A DNA stretch of 64,000 nucleotides, from positions 2,108,001-2,172,000 of the forward strand of contig VWZW01005522.1 in assembly GCA_013397115.1 (NCBI GenBank). The letters run 5' to 3'. Below, piece by piece: positions 9,521-22,555 of the stretch. The DNA is from Edolisoma coerulescens. Taxonomy: Eukaryota; Chordata; Aves; Passeriformes; Campephagidae. Under the pieces are notes generated by a model. It worked only from the letters and a program-made list of their open reading frames with translations. It had not been told where the DNA came from and did no database searches. Each line of letters begins with the position of its first letter. Positions within the stretch are counted from its first letter, which is position 1. A program made the translations under genes and the position numbers.

Positions 9521-12500
9521 TTGGAGGGGTTTTGTCACACTTCAGCAAGTGAAGTTTGCTCAGGCTCATCTTCTGGTGAGAGTAGAAGTGGCATGGAAGG
9601 CACCGGCAGTTGTCTGAGAAACGTGGGTTTTCAGTGGGATGTTCACGTAGTATGATTTGAAACCCCGATGTACTTTTATTCTCGCTGTTAATTAACTGGA
9701 CTGCCTTCGGTCTGTGGCGTGACTGTATTTCGGCACTTTCTGAATTGGGGAGTTTGAGTTACCATTCTGCAACGATGCAGATGGAAACACCTCAGTCTAT
9801 CTATCATTCTGTGAGGTTTGCTTACAGATAAAAGACAACTATTAGGGTTTGTTGTATCATTCCAGATGCTGAGTGTGCATTGTAGACTGACACAACGATA
9901 ATCTGCCCGGGATTATTCCTGGGGGGCAGCTGGAGTGGGGGGAGCTGTCAGTGCATCTGTTCCTTCAGCAAACCGGGCTATTGGCAGGAGAGGTCTGTGC
10001 ATGCAGGCACACGCAGCCTTGTGAAGACGGTTAGAATTTGCAAGATTATAGCTGAGAAAAACATCCTAAAATTAAAACATGTTAAAGTTATAGTGGTAGC
10101 AGGTTCCGAGAGCCCTAAGGTGGCGCATCTGAAGATCGTACTTTCTGAAAGCTGACTAACCACTCTTGGTTTGAATTTTGGTGTAAAAGGCTGATGTGAT
10201 GCTAGCCCAGCTAGAGTGCTGTAAAGTAGATTTTTTTTCATAGTGGAAATTGCACTCAAATCTTACTTCTAGCAGTTTGAGCATCTCCTGGTTGTTATAT
10301 AAGGCTGACTCAGTTCAGTAAAGTTTGACTTAGAATTGTTGGACTTGGTGATGTCATATATATAACACATACTCAATCAAAAGTGTATTGCTGCCTTGAA
10401 AGGCTGAGGTATGGCCTTGGGTACTTTGCTTAGAGTAGTGAAAGATTTTGGTAGATTTCTGGATTTTGTGCTGTGTTCCCACCTTCCTCTCCAGCAGGTA
10501 CCCATAATATAACTTTATTACGTTTACTAATGAATTCATCTCATTTTCTCATTTTAATGCTGAACAGCTGTGAGGAGTCCTGCTGAGAGCTAAGGTTTTG
10601 CTCTGGAGTGTGGCAGTTTACTTCTGTGTTCCAGAGGTTGTTTTGAACTAAGTAGTATAAACGCTGGCTTCTGAGTTGTACTGCTTATTCCTTGGGATGT
10701 TGTAACAGATTTGTTTTGGTTGACAAAGCTGAAGGCATTAATATCTGAAGTGTCTCATTTCTTTTAATCTTTAACTAGTGCTGTTTTCATAAAATACTTA
10801 CAGGTAGTAGGAGTGCCTGTGCACTTTGTAATGATCCATAAACATGGTTGTAGCAGGTTTGTTGTACTCATTTCCTGTTGGGCAGAAATGCAGAGGGTGG
10901 TAACTGTGTATTGCTGCTCTTTTCAGAAGAAAGAGTTGTGTGGTCGTTTGTTTTTCACTTTCTTTCCCCCCAGCTGCTTAGGGAAACCATGTGGATTCTG
11001 ATTTCTGTTGATATAGTCTTGCACAAACACAGGATTTTCAATGAATGAAGTTCATTACTTTTCAGGGAGTAGCTGTACACTACAGTCTATGAACTGCAGA
11101 AATACAACATAAGTCTCCTGCAAATTTCAGCTTTTGTGTTAGAGGTTGCATGCAGGAATTCAGCCAAGGGAGCAGCTGAGCTCCTGGGGTGAGCAGGAGT
11201 AGAGAGACCCATTTCTGCCCTCTGGTCTGCAACAGCTTTATCAGCAGTGTTGGCTGGGTCTGATTTCTGTGCTGTAGGACACGTAAGTGGATAGCTGATA
11301 GTACTATCGGTTGATAGTAGGTGTGTACTACCAGTACTATCTGTTGATAGTGGGGAGGAGGGTGTGTGAAATCTGATACTGTGCTACTTCATGTAAAGCA
11401 GTATCTAGTAATTGGTTAATATGTTGTGATGACGGACTTCTGAATAGCAGTGAAATACGATTTAGCTTTAGAGTTAACATCTGGTTTATAAAATTTTGAT
11501 ATGTTCTTGATGTTTGGTAATGTACACTCTGAAGTTACTATGGCTCCTGAGATGAATTGCTATTGCTATGGCTGTAATTATAGGAAGCAGCACTGAGGAG
11601 CTTCTCCTTTTCTATAACATCATTCTATGGAAATGTTTAATGGGCATTCTTGTCAATGCAGAGTTCTCCAAATTATTGTTAATCAGTCTGTTTCTCTTTA
11701 CTATTATCCTTTTATCCTCTTTGGCATGTGGGTGTATCCCTATTTGGAAACAGTGTTAAGTTACAGCCTATGTGCTCGCTCCTGATGTGTTTTGCAAAGC
11801 TGTAGCTGATTCAAAAGAATGAGTTGTTGGGGTTTTTTGTTTTGTTACTTTGTTTTGTTTTTGTCAAACACTATAAACATTTTTCAAACTGACCCTTTTA
11901 ACGTATGTTTGCCATCTATTGGCGGTAGGCTGGATTTAATTTCCAGGCTGCAGCATTGCAGCTGTGACCCGTGAAAGGCAGGTGGCACTCTGCTCTCTGC
12001 AGTTCTTACAGACACCTGGGGAGCGCCACAGCCCGAGCTGTGCATTTCAGGTACGGTTTGCTGTTGAATCTGTTGCTGCTAAAACGGCGGATTGTTTTTT
12101 AAAAATAGGTTGGGACTTTTATTTCAGTTTTCTTTGTAAATATGTCCTATGATTTATTTCAGAAATTTGCCAGTTTGCATCCAACTATAGCACATTTGCT
12201 TAACATTTGTCAGGAAGGTAGCAAATGTAAACCAAGTTAAAGGTCCCCAAACGGCAGTCTAATTAGTATCCTCTTGATTTTTTGCTAGAATGTATATTAC
12301 AAACTATGAAGCACTCACATTTTGTCATTTGGTGGTTTTGTTCATGCATCTGTTCTCAAATCTGTGTTTTTCCCTCGGGTACTTTGATGCAATCCAATTG
12401 TCTGCTGTCTACTATCAACTTTTTATCTCCATACATAAATATATTAATAAAATTAATCTCCATTTGGGGAGACTGATTTTGGAAGAAATTTCCTGGTGTC

Positions 12501-15500
12501 CCAGTATATATTAGAAAGTCAGGCAACTCACAGAAAAGCTGATGTTTGTCAGGGATAGTAGCAGAAAACTGGGGTTGATACATAGTCTGCACTGAGGCCT
12601 TTGCAGTGAAACTCTTGAGTTTAACTCAACTGTAGAAACTTAGCTTTTCAAATATTATCTTTTCTTTGTTAACAGTTTGAATGACTTGTTCAGAAAGTTT
12701 AAATGCTGTGTAGTGTGTCAGCTGCGCTATCATTTCCAGACTTATCTCCAATTAGCTTATCTGTGTTATGACATTTCTTGCATGATAGCGAGATAACACA
12801 TCTTTTCATTCCTTTTCCATTTTTCAAAAAATCTGGATATATCCCTGAGCTCCAGTATACCTTAGAATTGTTGGATCTTAATTTCTGACAGAACTGGCCA
12901 ATCTTTTCATGGTAACCACCCTCAGTAGTGGAGATTAGTTTCGTTTAGGGCATGTTGATTGAGCAGCTCTGAATCTTTGCCATATAATATTCTGATTTTT
13001 TTAATCCCTTGCTAGATGAATAGCAACATGCATCCATTTAGCATTATTTGTTTGGTTTAGGAGAAGCCTCTGAGAAATTATAACTTTGAAAATGCTGAAA
13101 TGCAGTCTGTTACTCTCCTCTCTCTGTGTGATACTGGGACATATACTTAGGCATTACTAAATACATGTGATAAATGAATTAGAGAACATGTGATGGCTGC
13201 AGGATTGACTTTATAATGTGAATTGGGTGGGCTGAAAAAATGGGCTGTACTGTGAATTGTGAGATCTTCCCGCTTCTTTTCCCCACCTCTCTCCAAATTT
13301 CAAAATTGAGCTGCTATCTTTGGTGCTGTTGTCCTTCTCTGAATTGCTAGTCTAGCTGGAAACCCAGAATGCTATTGAAATGTAGTTTCTGGTTAGACTT
13401 AGGTTTGACTGGGAATCAGGAATGCTTAATATAAAGTTAGCTATAAGGCCTCTGTAGCTAGGGGGAGAATATTTTAATAATTTTGGACCCTGTCTTCTGA
13501 CCCATAGTAATCTTATTGCTGCATCAGTCGTTTCTAGTACTGGTGAACTCCATAGACAAAGGCATGTGAATAAGTATTTGTTTGTAATTTTAAAAACTAT
13601 TAGGCAGTTGTTCTTCACTGTGGTTTCTTGAGCATAAAGTCACTTCAGAAATTCCTGTTGCCTTTTTCTTTCGCTGTCTGTACATATTTTTTCACCATCT
13701 GAGTCTTTTCAGTGACCTGCTTTCACTGGAAGCCCATTAGCATTTGCATTGGCAAACCCCTCTAGTTATGAAGGGCACCCTGGGAGCATGGCTGAAATGA
13801 CCTTGTTGTGGGAGAAAATATGTGGGATGAAACCCTTAATGTTGACCTTGTCTGACAGTGACATCGCCGAGTACTTGAGGAAAACCTCCTGTCCTTGCCA
13901 GTTATAGATCATGTGTATTGCTTTGTGTCTCTCAAAGTCTGGCAGAGTTCTAGGGTTTCTTTACTAAGTCATAGTCAAAGCTGAAGACTGTGAAAAGAGA
14001 TTATCCACAGTCATTGGGCTGTTAAATAATGTTACATGAGTTCAGTTGCTGGTGGTCTCTTCTCTTGATGGTCTCACTTTCTTATTCTGAACTTGCAATA
14101 GGGATATATGGTTGTTTTCTTAGTTTTTGTCATATAAGCTGTGTGTGTGTGTATTCCAGATTCTGGCTGCTTCTCATGCTCCAGTGCATGCTTTTCCTTG
14201 TTGCTTTTTAAACCTAAGCCATGATACTGAAATGTCTAGGAGACAGTACGTACACAAAATTGCTACCAGTGTCCGATGTTATATTACCCAATGTTGCACA
14301 ACAGGACTCCTACCTTAGCCAAAAGATGGGATTTCAGCTTTGGGCAGTTTTCTGATAGTGCTCTTCAAGGCATATCAACCTGGGGTAGGCCAAGAGCCTG
14401 ATGATTCTTATCGTCCTCATCAGTAGCTGTGATTCCAAAGTTGCTAAAGATGATGTTGGTGCTGTTGTTGTCTGTTGTGCTCATTTTCTGACACTGTAAA
14501 TCCATGTCCTGGCTCTCGATAAAATACTTCAGCAAAACCCAACCAACCAGAAAGCCCCCTTTATTCCTGTCCTCTTATTAACAACTTCTCTTTGTGACCT
14601 GAAGGCCATGGTATGCTGTGTTTCTTGAAGGCAGGCAGATATAGCTGGAGGATGCTGTGCTGTCAGAGAGTGCTTTTGTAGTTTGTTGTCCTCCTTGGAA
14701 ATTCTGGGACTGTGTCAATCAGACCCAGTTGCCTGCTGGGTCCTTTTAGTTGTGCCAGCATAGCTATTCGTGTGGAACCACAGTGTAAGGGAACTGATTC
14801 TTTTAACACTGCCTTTGAAGTACCCATGGCCCCGATCCCAGTAAGGGGATACTGGGATAGATACTGCTCTCAGTGTAACTGCAGGTGTGCATTGACTGTT
14901 GTCAGGTGAGGAAGGAGGGGAGAGGAGGATTGTGTGTGCAGAATAAAATTCTGATCGGTTCCTCAAATAACAAGAAAATGTGTAGGATTTTGCCTCAGTG
15001 GTTTAGAGTATATTCAGACAGCTTTTTGTTATGTCAGCTTTAGAACAGGCAGCAAGCTCTCCTGTGGAGGCTGCATATGGGCTGAGGCACAGCTGTATGC
15101 CTGTCTTCACCAGCAGTCTAAACTCACCTCCTGAGGAGTGAGGTACCTGAGGCAATGCCTCATTGCACTGCCCTTGAGTATGTCAGAAGTGGGGAAATTC
15201 AGGGTAATAACCTGTTAAATACTGAAGTTCAGTCTTCCAGAACCTTACTCTATGCAAAAATGATCGTGGATTCTCATACGTGCTGTTGGAATTGATAGTA
15301 CAAAGCTGCAAAACCCTTCTACATTTATGTGCCAGGAGCGTGAGTTCATGCGTACAGTTCTAGAGATGTGCAAGAAGGTGAAGTTGGTGTTTGTGGGAAG
15401 AAAAGCTTCTCTTGGTGCATATGGGTAGAAGTCCTAAAATGCTGCTACCCTGGGCTCTGGAGACTTGTCTAACTGATGTAATTCTGTTGTAAATCTTGGT

Positions 15501-17634
15501 CAGAGTTCACAGGCTTTCTTGAATTGTCCAAGAGAGTTGCTAGATTTTCCAGTTTGTCTTCTATTGCTTTCCTAAGTGTGTAGTGTCAGACTCCTTACCT
15601 AACCATTAGTTAAATCTTTAATATAGAAGCTAAACCAGTGAAGCCTGGGCATCATCCTTTAATGGCTGATTACAGAAAAAAAATGTAACTATCAACAACA
15701 GCAAAAAGAGAGATATGGGCTCTAGAGCTGAATCACTGTTCTTTCTGCCATTGTTGTCTATTGTTTTAAATTAAATTGGTGGTCTGGGTGGAGGAGCTTG
15801 ATTTTTTCCTCCAGTATTCTTTCTTTAAGTGAGTTTGCAAGTAGCTTTGATTAGAAAATTCCATCTTTGCTCACTTATCTATAACTGTCAGGGGAGTTTG
15901 TTTTGCAAATTTATTTAATCTGAAGGCCAATGAGATCAGAATTGAATTTTGAAGGAAAATAATCTTGAACTAGAGGTAAACACTTAATTCTGATATTTAA
16001 CTTGAGTCTTTATATTTTTGTCTCAAACCCATAATCATAAAGTACTCTTAAAATAACTTGAGCAAATGTTATTTTTCTTAGAGTACCCCTATGAACTCAT
16101 TGCTGGCAATGGCTATCTGCTTCTTGGGAAAAGGACACGTTAGTCTTTTTATAGGATGACTGTTGACAAAGCTTGTCCTTCAGCTTCACTTGTAGAGCTG
16201 TTGTGTTGTAATTGTTTCTTTTTACCAGAAGGCTAAAAAAAGAACTAGTTTGCTGTGGAGGCATATCACTAATATTTCAATAAGAGGAAATATAAGACTT
16301 GTTTAACTATAACAAAAATATGGGGAAATAGAAGGGAGCTCCATTTGTTTGTGAGAAACAATTAATGTGCCTAACTTACCTTTCAGATTTACTGTGAATT
16401 CTGTATAAACCAGACCTGATTTATAATTGCATGTATTTGTTTATTTTTGGGATTTAGCATTTCCCTTAAAAAAGTAATTTAAACAAGAGGTTTGGGGTTT
16501 TTTTCCTGCTGCTCTCGTCAATCTTGATCATTTTTATAAGCTCCAAATTTCTAACAATGCCAACACTGAAAATTTTGAAAATGGTATTCAAAATGAGTGG
16601 AGCAGTTGACATCAGGCCTTTTCCCAGCTCTCTGCACACGTTGACACCTTCAAAGATTTACCTGTAGGCATAGATGTAGTCTAGAGAACCTGATTACAGA
16701 TGAAACCTGAGGATCTAGACATTTCTGGTTTTAACTAGCAGCTTTAGTTTGCTTCTTGCCAAGCTGGGTGGTTGTCTTCTCTTGCCCCTTCCTACCTCGT
16801 GAAAAGTGTTGCTTTATGATGTCTGAGTACCTTGTCGCCTTCTTGATTATTTGGTGACTAAAACTTTCTAAGTCTTATAAGAAATTTTGCATGTGTTGAA
16901 TGTTCTTGCTTCCACACAAAAAAATATTTTCTACAAATCAATCTTCATTTGAAGAATAGTGTTTCTGTGTTTGTATTAGTATCTATAGATAGTTGATAAT
17001 AGGAATGATCTTAGTTCCTGGATATCATTTGTGTTGTCTTGTAGGTACTCCTAATGCCAGCTTTCATTCCAACAGATGAGGAAGAGAAAAAACTGCAGCC
17101 TTTGGCTTCATAGTAGCATCTGGGTTTACTTCCATCATTATGTATTACTTGTCCTATAAACATTAGGGTTGTATGAGCTGGAGTGTACATAGGAGCCTTA
17201 CTTTTGTGACTGACTTGTAAGGATTTGAGTTAACAACACTTAGTGTTACATTGTTCAGGTTTACGTGTCATACTGTGACTGAAAGGAGTTTGGAACTGCT
17301 CTTGCAGGCAGCTGACTAGGGACAAAGTGATGAGCAGAAGATCTCTTCAGCTTTAGCAATGACAACTGGTGTATAAATTAGCAGTTTCTTCTTCTGAAAT
17401 GTTTCATTTGGCTTCTTTTTGCAGCAGTAGTTCCCAAGATTCACCATTTAAACAGCATTTGGGCTTATAACTGTAGTCTTTATGTTGCAAAATGTGGAAT
17501 ATGTCAAATTTTCTTAAGAAAGAATGTTCATTGATGTTTCATCTTTGTATACTTTCAAACCTAATCAACAAGAAGGGAGATTTAATCCATGAAACAGACA
17601 CCAGCTAACAAGCAAGCTCTAAGTGATGTCCAGA
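9521..17634. other. Intron-like unique sequence right of the CpG island
   Basis: AT-rich single-copy DNA with T above A and G above C on the plus strand in the lines counted. There is no repeat of length and no recognisable exon. It holds a 33-base tandem duplication with a GATA-rich palindrome at 11297-11354 and a TG run near 14143. One short exon-like piece, at 17045-17113, is treated separately as speculative. The most likely reading is first intron of a plus-strand gene. Confidence 0.5.
11300..11354 (+). repeat. Imperfect 33-base tandem duplication, GATA-rich
   Basis: The 22-base core at 11300-11321 recurs at 11333-11354 with two mismatches. The left copy overlaps a perfect 12-base palindrome, GATAGTACTATC, at 11297-11308. 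Each copy carries TTGATAGT, so the block has several GATA cores on both strands. Confidence 0.85.
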
Positions 17635-18073
17635 TGTTAGAAGAACAAATTACTTGTTGGTAGAATTGCCTTGTTAAGGTTTAGGGCTTGACATTCTTCA
17701 GTGATCTCAGACCTAGGGGGAGGTGAACGAAGCTTGGGGAGAAGGATGTCCACCACTGATAGTGGACACACAGAATGCAGAATATAAGGGCCGCAAGGTC
17801 ATTTGGCAGAACTCCCAAGACAATGAAGAAACTTCAACAAGTTTTAAAAAAAGCCAACTCAGCAACTGTGCTGAAATCAGCTCTGTCTGGGTAAAAAGTA
17901 ATTCTGGCAGGGGCAGATTGCAACCACCAACTCACAGACCATTGACCCAAGAAACCCAGTGACTCAAAAGAAGAGAAGAACTGAGGATGGGACTAATTAA
18001 CCTGGGAAGCAAGAGAATCATTTCCCAATAGGACATAGAATACTAATTAACAAGAGAATTATGTAAGTTGTAG

Positions 18074-18116
18074 CCAATGAACACTAATTCCTTTGTTTGC
18101 TAAAATGTATAAATAG
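18074..18116 (+). promoter_or_regulatory. CCAAT box and TATA box of the probable LTR
   Basis: CCAAT at 18074-18078 and TATAAATAG at 18108-18116 are about 30 bases apart, and AATAAA follows 57 bases after the TATA box. This order is typical of an LTR with a short R region. Confidence 0.55.
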
Positions 18117-18172
18117 TAAAAAGTTTTGATAATTGGCATGCTTGGTTTGTGTAGTATCACTGAGCACCCTGA

Positions 18173-18178
18173 AATAAA
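18173..18178 (+). promoter_or_regulatory. AATAAA polyadenylation signal of the probable LTR
   Basis: AATAAA directly precedes a CT-rich and then TG-bearing stretch, as in an LTR R-U5 junction. Use is not shown. Confidence 0.45.
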
Positions 18179-18261
18179 TAATCAATATCTCTCTCGAGTG
18201 TGTAATTATTGGCTTGTTCCACACTGGGTTATGAATCCAATGTTTCTGGACAGCATTTACA

Positions 18262-18695
18262 CGTTGGTCCCAGGAACTCATCGACAGAAAAAGCTGTTGC
18301 ATCAATTTTCTGTTATCCAGTTTTTCTGGGGGTATACCTAGCTGTTCAAAAATGAATGGAAATACAGTATCCTTGCCCCAAGGCATCTACAGATGGAATC
18401 CATTTCGTCTAGTATGATCACTCCCAGTGCATTCCACTGTAGCTCAGCATGGGAAGTGAAGGATGCAAGTCAACATGCAGAATCATTGAAATGGTAAGAT
18501 ACTTCTCATACTTCTGGCAGTAATATTTTCATACTTGCAGTCCTATAGAAAAGATTCTGTAGACTCTGTAGTTTGTATTTAAATATCAGCTCTGAACTAT
18601 GTTTTCTTTAAACCTTCCTAACTTAAAGTTCTACTTCAGTAGCTCCTGAAAGATTTACTGCTAACTCTTTTGCCAAGTTTCTAATGTTTCCAGAC
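18262..18695. other. Sequence between the LTR and CR1 copies
   Basis: About 430 bases without a recognised gene or repeat. It starts with the possible primer-binding-like TGGTCCCAGG at 18265. The rest may be ERV leader or simply flank. A 100-codon minus-strand frame covers part of it and the LTR end; it has no recognisable content. Confidence 0.4.
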
Positions 18696-19471
18696 CTGTT
18701 GGAATGAGTCCAGAGGAGAGCAGAGCTGGAGCACCTCTCCTGTGAGGACTGGCTAAGAGAGTTGGAGCTGTTCAGCCTGGAGAAGGGAAGGCTCTGGGGA
18801 GACCTTGTGGCACCTCACAGTGCCTAAAGGGGGCCTACAAGAGAGACAAAGAGGGACTCTTCACAACGGCATGTAGTGACAGGACAAGGGGTAATGGCCT
18901 TAAGATAATGGAGGGCAGGTTTAGATTAGATATGAGGAAGAAATTCTCTGCTGCGAGTGAGGGTGGTGAGGCACTGGAACAGATTGCCCAGAGAGGTTGT
19001 GAACTCCCAGTCCCTGGAGGTGTTCAAGACCAGTCTGGATGGGGCTCTCAGTAACCTGGTCTAGTGGAAGGTTCTCTGACCATGGCAGGGGGTTTGGGAC
19101 TAGATGACCTATGGGAAGGGAGGTTGTAGGCAAGGTGGAGGTTGGCCTCTTGTCTCAGGCAGCTAGCAACAGGACAAGAGGAAATGGCCTCATATGTGCC
19201 AGGGGAGGTTCAGGTCAGACATCAGGAAGAATTTCTTCACTAAAGGGTGGTTAAGCATTGGAATGGGCGCTCCAGGGAAGTGGTGGAGTCACAGTTTCTG
19301 GAAGTGTTCAAGATACCACTGGATGTGGCGCTCAGTGCTATGGTTTAGTAGGCAAGGGGGTGTTTGGTCAAAGGTTGGACTCAATGTCCTTGGAGGTCTT
19401 TTCCAACCTTAGTGATTCTATGGTCTTTAAACTCCCTTCCAACCCTAATCATTCCATGCTTTAATGATTCT
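18696..19471 (+). mobile_element. CR1 LINE 3' fragment, split by a second CR1
   Basis: The plus strand carries a CR1 3' end: the GAGTCCAGAGGAGAGC start, the GTTCAGCCTGGAGAAGG core, then GACAGGACAAGGGGTAATGG, and a dominant GAGGTGTTCAAGACCAGTCTGG. It runs to GGGACTAGATGACCT at 19110 and is then broken. The expected continuation, CTTTAAACTCCCTTCCAACC with an ATTCCATG tail, resumes at 19423. The 312 bases in between are a second CR1. CR1 is the main bird LINE, and copies are nearly always 5'-truncated as here. The antisense frame at 18921-19133 is a CR1 by-product. Confidence 0.9.
19111..19422 (+). mobile_element. Second CR1 fragment nested in the first
   Basis: It begins in the GGGAGGTTGTAGGCAAGGTGG segment typical of CR1, then AGCAACAGGACAAGAGG, GAAGAATTTCTTCACTAAAGG, and GTTGGACTCAATGTCCTTGG. 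It ends in the CR1 tail GTGATTCTATG. It has the same orientation as its host copy but a different subfamily sequence, so it inserted later into the host's 3' end. Confidence 0.85.
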
Positions 19472-22400
19472 GGTGTCTTACGCAGTGTGGAGTAAAGTAG
19501 GCTTGAGACACAAGCTAGTTGCCTTCCTCTGGCATTTCTGTTGGCTGGCAGCTGCCTGTAACCTGCGGGTGTCCTGTTCAGTTTGCTCAAGGTTCTGAAC
19601 CATCAAAGGAAAATTAAGTATAACACATCTCTATAGTAAAACTTACAGTGTTGATAGATACTTTAGTAATGTGGGACAAATGTATATGAATTAAATGAAG
19701 GCTGTGCTAGACAGAACTAATTTGAGCAATAATTTCTGTGTAGAAATTGTTGGGTGAGGCTCAGTGACCAAAATTATTCTAGCAAGATAACTGGTTCATA
19801 GTAATGCTCCCTCCTGACAGTAAAACTTATCTATAATTTAAAAGATTCATATTAATAGTAAAATATATCTGTGACACTTGTAATTTCCTAAAGAACTCTT
19901 TGCAAACATAATTTATAAATGCTTCCTGGTTTACTCTATGAATGGTCAAAATTAACCTCACCTTACAGTTCTTACACAGATTATCAGGGGTGCTTGCTTG
20001 GGAGTAGGCTTTTTTTTCCCCCTCTCTACACATGGGCATGCATTCACCACAGATTTACAGTCTGTTCCAGTTTGTCAAGCAGTGGCACTGGCTAGATAAT
20101 AGATAATAATCTCTTCATTTGTTTAGTCAAATTGCTGCTGTAGTATCCCACAAAATAATAGTGGAAGGACAGAGAGGCCTTTCTGCTGGGAAGAACTTAC
20201 CAGCTTCAGTCCAGTGGCTAGTGCACAGGACCATTCCAAACACAAAGTGAATTGAAACAGAAATCAGGACATTGTTCTGATAGTTGATAGTTTTATTTTG
20301 AGCTCTGAAGAGCTCATCTCTTTGAAGAATAAAGAAATATTGGTATCAAATATTGATTATGTGTAATATCTAAAATTCATAAACTTCTTAACTTTTTATT
20401 CTGGCAAGCTGGACTGCAGGGATAAATGCAGCAACCTCTGCTGGAGAGTGAAAAAAAGTGAATAAAAGAAATGTCATTTGAATTAATCTTTCATGACTAG
20501 TGGGATCTTTTAAAGGCAGATGTGATTAAGTGATTTAACTGGATTCAGAAAATACAATTGAATCAGAAGACTTTTTGTAAATTATGACGTTATGTTAATT
20601 TCGATGAGCCAGAAACATGGACAAGCTAATTGGACTACACTAATGTACACAGACACTTGAGGTTTTAATATACTTTTCTGAAAGCTGGTGAACACTTTTA
20701 AGTGCAAATGTTTCTCCATAGTTTGTCTCTGATTTGATGGTATATCTTGCCGTGCACTCTTACTACAGGCTGTGATTAAGTCTCTGTCTTCTGTAAGATT
20801 TAAGTGCAGCTGTTGTGTTTTAATTTCTAAATTCAGATTCTGCTGCCTCAAACTGCAGCCAGAGTTCTGAAAGTGGCATCAATAGGTCCTAATATGTTAT
20901 TTCAGATAATGTGCAGCAATATGTTGCTTTTGTAGGGCTCTTAATTAAAGGTTAGGTTGCTTAATGTTAATGAAGAGGTGTGGAATATTGAGGGTTGACA
21001 TTTAGCTCTGCTTCATGTTAAAAATAAAGTGGAAATAAGAGTTCTACCCCGTTTGTTGTCTACGTTTTAGATTAGCAATGCTAATAAAATGAGCTGTTAT
21101 GTTCTGTTGAGTTCCTTTTTGCTGTGTGTACATTTTAAGGCAAAGCCAGGTCAGAATATCCCTTGCTTTACTGTTTAGTAATTTGGCTTAGTTCTGCTAG
21201 ATCCGTCCTGTGCAGGACAATGCCTAAGGTGTAAGGCAGGCTGGGGTACTCCTGCATTCTGCTTCTGGGTTAAATGTGTGTAAATGTATTAATGAACAAA
21301 TGATTCTCCAGCAGTGCTGGTGTAGTTAGCTGATCCCTCTCTGCCTAATCCATCAACGATAAGAACCTGTTGTGAATTTTGTTAACTAGGTGGAATTACT
21401 CTTCTCTGCTTTCACTCTGCAGTGAGTCAGCCAAGATGTGTCCCAGCAGGTGAAATTGTGTCTGTGAGCAAGCCAAAGGTTGCCATCAGGAGGTTGCCAA
21501 ATGTCCTGTTACTGCTATCACATCTGAGACATGCAGGTCACCTTTCCTGCATTCCTGTCGCCCAGTGTATTGCTGTCACTGAACTCTGAGCAAGCAGGGA
21601 GACTTGGGCTGGCAGGAGCCTGCTGGCACTCATAGAGCTGTCGGTTTTTTTCCTGCTGCTTTGTGTCCTGAAGCTCAGGGCAGAGAAGGGCAGCTGCTGT
21701 TGTGTAGGTGGGTGTTTTTTTATTTTTTCTCTTTTTCTTTAAATGCATCTTTCAAGGAGCAAAAATAATGATGTAGGTGGTGGGCAAGAGGGGAGAAACA
21801 GCTGGTAGAAATAAGAGGTGGGATAGGATGTTTTGGGTGAGTGGGAATGGAAGGCTTCAGAGGAAACCAGAGCTTGTGTGCCATAGGAGAACCATGTGGT
21901 GGGAGCTAGTAGATGGGCAACTGCAAAACTGTGAAAGCCTTTCTCCCTTCTCTCTAACACTACACACCTGGCACCCCACTGGGGGCACAGTGTTACCCTC
22001 TTAGTCTCACCCTGACTGCTGCAGCATCAGACTCCTCTTGGACTAGATCAAAAGCCAAGGTTCCAGCTAACCGTATCCACTGCTGCTGCTGCACTGCTTT
22101 TCTTAAGTACTTAGAGGTATACAATTAGCTAATGAATGCTTAACACAGAGTTTCTCACACACATAACTGTGTGAAACTTGATGGCTGTGTTAATGTAAAT
22201 AATTGGCAGGCAGGAGGAGTCGCTACATAATAGGAACTCCAGAAACTGAATTCCGAGTTGGAAAACTGAAATAATGTCACCAGCTCTGAGAGTGGACACT
22301 TCTCATTTGCATGTTGAAGGTCTGTGGATCTCCAGGGCTTTCAGCTGTTCTCCAGGTATGAACTTCCATTTACCTTGTTTTTTATTTGTTTTGTGTTCCT

Positions 22401-22555
22401 TTTGTGAATTACTCTCTGCTTTGCAGTGGAAGTCTAATATGGATGATATGATCCTAGAGATGTGTTATGGAAATAAACAAGTTAATTTTTCAAACTTAAA
22501 AAAGGCATCCTGGTTTCTGGAACCCAAAAGAGATCAGCAAAGCCATCCCATAAAT

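Larger units (their letters stand above)
17635..18261 (+). mobile_element. Probable solo or 5' LTR of an endogenous retrovirus
   Basis: The segment has retroviral LTR architecture on the plus strand: a CCAAT box at 18074-18078, a TATA box TATAAATAG at 18108-18116, and AATAAA at 18173-18178, in order and with LTR-like spacing. It can be framed by TGTTA at 17635 and TTACA at 18258-18261, which gives a length of about 630 bases. Three bases later comes TGGTCCCAGG at 18265, where a tRNA primer-binding site would sit. I could not match it to a specific tRNA with confidence. The sequence to about 18690 could be internal ERV remnant, but no gag or pol similarity is visible. The start position is the weakest point. 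An ordinary AT-rich promoter-like stretch remains possible. Confidence 0.55.

Noticed and set aside
8789..9569. Minus-strand frames of 217 and 249 codons across the gap
   Set aside because: They are held open by 169 unknown bases and GC-rich flanks, so their length is an artefact.
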